From assembly GCA_025642065.1 (NCBI GenBank), contig JAODUP010001057.1:56450-120449 (forward strand): a DNA stretch of 64,000 nucleotides. Reading direction: 5' to 3'. The notes under the pieces are model-generated. The model had not been told where the DNA came from. It ran no database searches and saw only the letters and a list, made by a program, of their open reading frames with translations. The stretch's first letter is position 1. Each line of letters begins with the position of its first letter. This document shows, one piece after another, positions 57,807 through 64,000 of the stretch. The DNA is from Paralvinella palmiformis (taxonomy: Eukaryota > Annelida > Polychaeta > Terebellida > Alvinellidae). A program made the translations under genes and the position numbers.

Positions 57807-58155
57807 CACACTATCGGATTTTAGTACGTCTGTCTGTTTAGTACGTCTGTAGTTTCATTCTGGCGACTCTACCGTACCGAGAGACCCGCTATGAATCCAT
57901 CTCATGCCAGTTGATTGCGAAACCACTTTGCCTATCCCATCATTCCACACGCGGTTAACGATCTCAAAGGACAAGAATTGTTGATGCTGCGCAATACGTT
58001 TCAGCATCCTGGAGTGTGGTCTTCTTTGGGCGTCTAGATCTAGTCCTTCTGGCACAACTGTCAGTCTGTAGGAACCTCCGCCATACCGTATCAACATTTA
58101 TTCGGCTGAAGGTCATCTGTATGGCGATCCGGTTACTCCATCCTGTCACATGCTG
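57807..58155 (-). repeat. 349-bp duplicated unit, copy A (possible Tc1/mariner remnant)
   Basis: It is identical to 58526-58874 except for one visible base (gtttcattc versus gtttccttc). On minus it encodes INVDTVWRRFLQTDSCARR followed by RSRRPKKTTLQDAE, which recalls the helix-turn-helix and GRP-like linker of Tc1/mariner transposases. The next part needs another frame. No DDE catalytic region is present. Confidence 0.6.
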
Positions 58156-58525
58156 GGAATTTCATCATGTCCCGAGATAATTTTAGGTTTGAGGTTACTC
58201 ATGATTTCTATAATTTTACACTTATCAACTGGTTCTAGAAACATGCCATCTATCTGGTTTATTTTGAGATTATTAATAGACGTTGGAACACTTTTCACTC
58301 GTACCTTTGCCAATATAGATGAATTTCAAATAGCTGAGTCATTTAATTTGTTTTATTCCAGTTACATTTTCACCATCCACGTTGAATGTTTGTGGTAAAT
58401 TTGATATATAATATTTTAGGATGATGTCGTATAGATTACCAAATTCTCTCTAATACATAGATATATTTATTTAAATTTTGTCTTCATTAAGAGCATATTT
58501 TAAACATTACATCATAGTTTAAATT
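58156..58525 (-). mobile_element. reverse transcriptase N-terminal fragment of another LINE
   Basis: Between the two 349-bp copies, the minus strand reads SINNLKINQIDGMFLEPVDK and then IIEIMSNLKPKIISGHDE, the block at the start of LINE reverse transcriptases (usually ...LK...SxGxDxI). It is cut off at the border with copy A. Confidence 0.65.
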
Positions 58526-58874
58526 CACACTATCGGATTTTAGTACGTCTGTCTGTTTAGTACGTCTGTAGTTTCCTTCTGGCGACTCTACCGTACCGAG
58601 AGACCCGCTATGAATCCATCTCATGCCAGTTGATTGCGAAACCACTTTGCCTATCCCATCATTCCACACGCGGTTAACGATCTCAAAGGACAAGAATTGT
58701 TGATGCTGCGCAATACGTTTCAGCATCCTGGAGTGTGGTCTTCTTTGGGCGTCTAGATCTAGTCCTTCTGGCACAACTGTCAGTCTGTAGGAACCTCCGC
58801 CATACCGTATCAACATTTATTCGGCTGAAGGTCATCTGTATGGCGATCCGGTTACTCCATCCTGTCACATGCTG
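58526..58874 (-). repeat. 349-bp duplicated unit, copy B
   Basis: Same orientation as copy A and 719 bp apart start to start. The near identity shows a very recent duplication, or an assembly artefact. Confidence 0.9.
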
Positions 58875-58935
58875 TAAGGTTGTTATATCATGTCTGTGAT
58901 ATCAGCAATTGAGGTGTATAACATTGACAAAAGTC

Positions 58936-61495
58936 ATTTATATAAAATTTAATAAAGCGCCCTTACTAGCAGGAGCCATTCAAAGGCGCTGTCCAAATAA
59001 TATGCAATATAATAATACCCCAAATAATATATATGTAAAAACCCTGTAATGATTTAAAAGATAGTCATTATTTATCTGTGAAAGCGACCTTAAATAGGTG
59101 TGTTTTTAGAAGAGACTTAAAATTTCGAGAGACGACGCATTTCTAATACTTGCCGGCAAGTTATTCCACAAGTGGGGGCTGCAACACTAAACGCACAATC
59201 ACCATATGACTTGAGCCGAGACATTGGCACCTGCAATAGTATCTGACTGGCTGACCTGAGTTTTCTGGATGACTTTCTAATGGAAACCAGTTCACACAGG
59301 TATTCTGGCGCCATATCATTAACAAATTTATTAACAGCATCTTGAAATGGATACGCTGTCTAACAGGTAGCCAATGTAGTTTTTGAAGAATTGGGTGACA
59401 TGATCATATTTTCTAGTATTTGTTACAATGCGAGCTGCACTATTCAGAAGGCGATTAATGTTATAATCAGATATGCCATATAACAGGGAGTTACAATAAT
59501 CTATACGAGATGTAAAAAAGTCATTGACTACAGTTACAAGTGATTCTTGTGTCATAAATTATTTTAAACAGTGGATGTTCTTAAGATGGTAGTAGGCAGC
59601 TCGGCATACTGATGTCACATGTTCATGCATCTTAATACATTGGTCAAAAATAACCCCTAGATTTTTTTTACTGACCCATTAGGGGTAATTGAAGATGCAC
59701 CCATCTGTAATGCTGGTATCTTTAGGGATTTAACACAATGTGGTGATGCCAAATATAAAATATTTGTTTTATTATCACTTAGTTTTAGAAGATTTTGAGT
59801 CATCCATAGCCGAATATCAGCAATGAAATGTTCTAAATTCTTCAAGGAAGAGGAGAAATTTAACTCATTGTCAGGATCCAGTGATAAATATAGCTGTGTG
59901 TCATCAGCATGCAAGTGATAATTAACCCCATATCGCTGCGCAATGATCCCAAGACGACGGGTATACATTGTGAAAACCAGAAGACCAAGAACTGAACCCT
60001 GTGGTACACCAGATAACCAAAACTGAATGTCAAATAAAAAACGATGAATCGACACTCTCTGGGAGCGTTGTTCCAGATAGGATCTAAACCATTCAAGTAC
60101 TTTACCTGACAGACCAAACATGTATTTTAACCTAGAGGTCAACTGTATCAAATGCAGCAGACAGGTCCAGAAGAACAAGTATTACTGGCTTACCTTGATC
60201 AATTGACATCATAATATCATTTTTCACTCGAACCAGGGCTGTTTCAGTGCTGTGATCACTTTTATAGGCAGACTGTAGTGATTCATTAAGGTTATTATTG
60301 AATAAATATTTGTTTAGATGGAAAGCAACTGCCTTTTCTATAACTTTAGATAAAAATGTAAGATTTGAAACAGGTCTGTAATTGTTTAGAATATTACAGT
60401 CCATAGTGTGGTTTTTTATTAATGGCTTTACAAGGGCAGCTTTCATGGATCTTGGGAAAACACCCAGAGATAATGATTTATTAACTATATTAGTGTTCGG
60501 GCTTATCAGAATATCCAGGCAATCTTTCACAAGCCATGTAGGCTTAGTGTCAACTGCACAGAAAGCATTAGATAACTTTGCACCAACTGCCTGATATCAG
60601 TCTCTGTAAAAGGCTCAAATGTATCCATCATGGATATGCAGGACTCTTCTACCAATGGCTTACCATGTGATAAGGTGCTGGACTGGAAGCCACTATGTAT
60701 ATTTAATATTGTTTGACAGAAGAAGTTATTAAAACAATGGGCCATATCTTTATCTGAGTTGATATTATTTGGGAGGATAGTTTGACTCTAATGTAATACT
60801 TTATTCACAACGGTGAAAGCAGTCCTTTGATTTCCCTTGGATGCTCTGATCTTTTTATTATAATATTCAGATTTACCAGAGGCAAGGGTATTTTTTACAA
60901 GAATTTTACTGACCTTGAACATTTCAAAATGAACATACAAACTGGTCCTGATCCACAGCCGCTCACAATACCTTCTGTTTCTCTTTGCAGCCTGTATGTT
61001 CTTATTATACCATGGATGCATTGGTCTGCTTGGCATTTCCTTTGTCTGGTGGATCCAATACCACAGTAGAGACTCGCAGATCAGCAAGAAAAGCCTCCTT
61101 TTCAATTTACTTGATTGTTTCTGTAAAGATACATTAATGTTAACAAGGAAATGATCAGACAGCATGGAAGACACAGACACACCCTTAATCAAACTGTCAT
61201 CATCACGGAGATGACAAGATCTAAGATGTGACCATGTATGTGTGTTATTTCTTGCACATGCTGCCTTAGATTGGAAGATCTAAGAATGTCAGCCAGTTAT
61301 TTGGTATCTGCATTTCTCTGGCAATCCCAATGTATATTGAAATCACCTAAGATCAACAGATGACCAATGTTGGTAGCAAGAGAGTCAACAAATCCCGAAA
61401 ATTCATTGAAGAAATCTGCTGCTTTTAGGCCATTTTTCTTAGTTGGGTGTAATCGGTAGATAATAGGTACACGGACACTTATCCCCCATTATATT
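58936..61495 (-). mobile_element. L2/CR1-like LINE, 5'-truncated, inactive
   Basis: The minus strand reads in order: endonuclease end (HLLILGDFNIHWDC near 61340, MLSDHFLVNINV near 61160), linker, then RT blocks NYRPVSNLTFLSKVIEK (about 60370), SLQSAYKSDHSTETAL, VLLDLSAAFDTVD (about 60140), SGVPQGSVLGLLVFTMY (about 59980), HADDTQLYL (about 59890) and FITSRIDYCNSLLYG-type text (about 59510). The tail block reads MAPEYLCELVS... with frameshifted LWNNLPASIRNASSLEI. GVPQGSVLG...ADDTQLYL is typical of L2-like elements. The 3' end has AGCGCC / GGGCGCT blocks. Stops and frameshifts show it is dead. Confidence 0.85.
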
Positions 61496-61499
61496 GACG

Positions 61500-61632
61500 A
61501 TCGTAATTTATCCATGCAGAAATCGACCGCTGGTTGTTGTCTTTCTGTAATTATGGTGTCTGTGGTGATTATGGTGACGTGCCCTTTATAACTGTTTCCT
61601 TGAATGTAATTTTAAACATTTTTAATTTCATG

Positions 61633-61681
<49 letters not shown>

Positions 61682-64000
61682 GAATTGCTATTATTATTAT
61701 TATAAATATTAAGTTTTCCAATTCAAATTTCATTCTGTTTGAAGGAAGCCTAGAACAAGTTTCAAAGCATGATAGTTTTTTTCTATATCAGAATAATCAT
61801 ATGGCGGGTGTCGTATTTTATTTTATTACGATAATTAGTTGTCAGTTATTTCATTCAATTTCAGCTAGTAGATGTTTAGGATCTTTAGCTCGACGTCAAA
61901 TTTAACAGTATCGTTTATCAGTGATGTTATGGTAACCAGATATCTGTATAATTAATTCCAGAAGGATGGTATATTGCATTAGGTTTCTTGATTAAATATT
62001 TGCCCCATTTAGATATGTCACCATTGACATCATCATTTAGATATTAAAAACACCCACCCACTTCTCTGTCGACAGATGTCAGACTTAAGGATTCTGAGAA
62101 GTGCCTAGAAAGGTTTAGCTTGGAAAAAACTACTGTCGTGTATGCAAGTGGTTCTTCGGCTAATTCGACCACACCAAAATTGTATAAACACATGATAAGA
62201 GGATTATATTACCCGTCAAGTCTAATGTTTTATTAATGGAATATGTGATAGGATATTAATATATTTTTTATTATGATACGCAATCGTGGCTTTAGGGAAG
62301 ATATTAATCACGTCATTCGTTTTAGCTATTAATTATAATATTCAAACCTATTTAATCTCTTCTCTACCTTAGACTATTGGGAATGCCTGAGACGGCAAGT
62401 TAAATATAAATTGACTATTCAGTGTTTAAATTTAATCTGACTAGTTTTTTTCGTAGACGGTATTAAGCTGAGAAATTTACCAGATCGACATGAACTCGAA
62501 AGAATCGTTTGGAGCTTCCATGAATAGATAAACTAAACTATTTTCAAACCACTCTCAACATGGCATAATTTATTTATTTTTTGCATTAAAAATACCTAAA
62601 TATTTAATTTGCTCAGGTATTCAATATATAATATATTTCATCTTTAGCTTATTAAAATGTGAAACATTCACGTCTGACATAACTTTTGATCACTTAGATG
62701 TAGCAATTTGATAACGTCTGATTGTAATATGGAATAATTGTTTCAAACGGCTCGACATCGTGTCCCACTAGGTTACAACATCACCCAAGGAATGGTCGGT
62801 AAGATCATCAAGAGAAACCCATTGAAAAGTATGACTACTCCACAAGTCCACTAAGTGTTATAAATAAAGACCACAAGACGACCAGATAATTTGCTCATCT
62901 GGGTTTGCACTAGTAACTCCACTAGTAATTCAATTAGTAACACTACTCTATTAATTCCACTAGTAACTCCACTATTAATTCCACGATTAACTTCACTATT
63001 AACTCCACTAGTAACACCACTAGTAACTCCACTAACTGAATGGTAGAAGTGCTTAAATTTGGGTGTATTCGTTACGATGTTTCACGGTGGTTTAATGCAG
63101 CTTGTTTAAGTGAGGTAATCGAGTAGCCTCAAAATTAGAATCATGAAGTATCCGATGGTGATCCTTGATATGAACTTTGCCACCATGATGGCCTCTAGAG
63201 TCTTCAGAAGCGTTAAAGAACTAACTTGCTGAATGTATACTATCCAGGCTTCATGAAGGAAGTGATAGCATTACATTAGGAGTGGAAATGTGAAGTCATC
63301 GTCCTTGAGGTCAACCTGGATCAGTGCAATTACAGACATATCCTGGAAGTTATAAAGCTACCATAAACCAGAAGGGAACAACTTTGTGTTCCAAGATAGC
63401 AATGTTCTAGTCAGCGAAAAGATACAGTAATGAAATATTTCAAGCTTGTGGATGATGAGCACAAGACATCCTTTCTGTGTACGTTTAATAAATAGAACCT
63501 TTGGTGGGAAACATCTTACCTAAACTGAGCCAAGCTGTGACGATTTCTGTCAGAATTGTAGCAGGAGGAAATTCTTCAGCGAATAAAGACTACTCTACAC
63601 GAGGTAAACAGGGAACACATGGGATGGTAAAAAGTTGCTTGTATTACGAACATCGTGCAAATTGACGCTCTAAAGTTTCATACCTGTAATAATATTTCCA
63701 TCTTTTTAGATAAGCCATTAAACGTCATGGATCGTGAGTTTGTTGTTTATCTATTAGTACTTGCATTCAAGACAAGATATACACTGATATTGGGTTAGGT
63801 GTTACCTATTTCCCAATCCGCATTTCGCTTTAACTGTCCAGCCAACCATGCATGACTTGGCAGTAGCATCTCCTCAATGCCCTTTTGTCAACGTGCCTCT
63901 ATGGCATACACATTCGTTTGATTAATCATTTGCCATCACGGTGAAAAAGATCCGTTTCTTTCGAATTGCGTTTCATTTAAGAACTCTGTGTGAGCTTTGA
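61500..64000. other. no recognisable gene; (ATT)n and a 12-bp minisatellite
   Basis: ATT repeats lie at about 61634-61680. Units of ccactagtaact (12 bp, about 11 copies, imperfect) lie at 62907-63037. A stretch near 63150-63600 reads like decayed coding text in shifting frames but matches nothing I can name. Confidence 0.5.

Noticed and set aside
63150..63600. Possible decayed coding region near the right edge
   Set aside because: Runs such as KYPMVILDMNFATMMASRVF look protein-like, but frames break repeatedly and no family is recognised.

Overview
This is a eukaryotic, animal genomic window: AT-rich, intron-bearing and crowded with microsatellites, minisatellites, tRNA-derived SINEs, decayed LINEs and small terminal-inverted-repeat (TIR) elements. 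The repeat style, together with a TRIM/NHL gene and an invertebrate-type alpha-1,3-fucosyltransferase, suggests a lophotrochozoan, most likely a mollusc. That is an inference; no species can be named from the sequence alone. No operons, CRISPR arrays or prokaryotic features are present.

Three genes can be built from splice sites and reading frames that agree. (1) A four-exon alpha-1,3-fucosyltransferase on the minus strand (23342 down to 15897; 399 aa), a type II Golgi enzyme. Each of its three introns carries a mobile element or expanded tandem repeat. (2) Ribosomal protein L15 on the plus strand (coding exons 33641-33812, 38583-38719, 40097-40402; 204 aa, the same length as the vertebrate protein), with a poly(A) signal at 40494. 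(3) A two-exon TRIM-type gene on the minus strand (46774 down to 44039; 819 aa) with RING, two B-boxes, a coiled coil and an NHL-like propeller. The three genes show no functional link.

Layout: 1-8.7 kb has no gene but holds a MITE, a SINE with an L2-type tail, a tetranucleotide array and a GC-rich island. 8.7-14.5 kb is SINE-rich and ends in a 30-bp minisatellite. 15.2-23.3 kb is the fucosyltransferase gene and its repeat-laden introns. 24.7-31 kb is a graveyard of SINEs, a LINE fragment and a 1-kb TIR element. 32.5-40.5 kb is RPL15. 44-46.8 kb is the TRIM gene. 49-52 kb is a SINE, CA/TA arrays and a 1.1-kb, 18-bp minisatellite. 54.8-61.5 kb is a mosaic of decayed non-LTR retrotransposons. 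61.5-64 kb has no recognisable gene.

The most informative observations concern mobile elements: two hAT-like MITE copies, each with an 8-bp target duplication matching at 7 of 8 positions; a 1-kb TIR element present twice in opposite orientations; and a tRNA SINE whose 3' tail resembles that of an L2/CR1-like LINE elsewhere in the window, a candidate LINE-SINE partnership.
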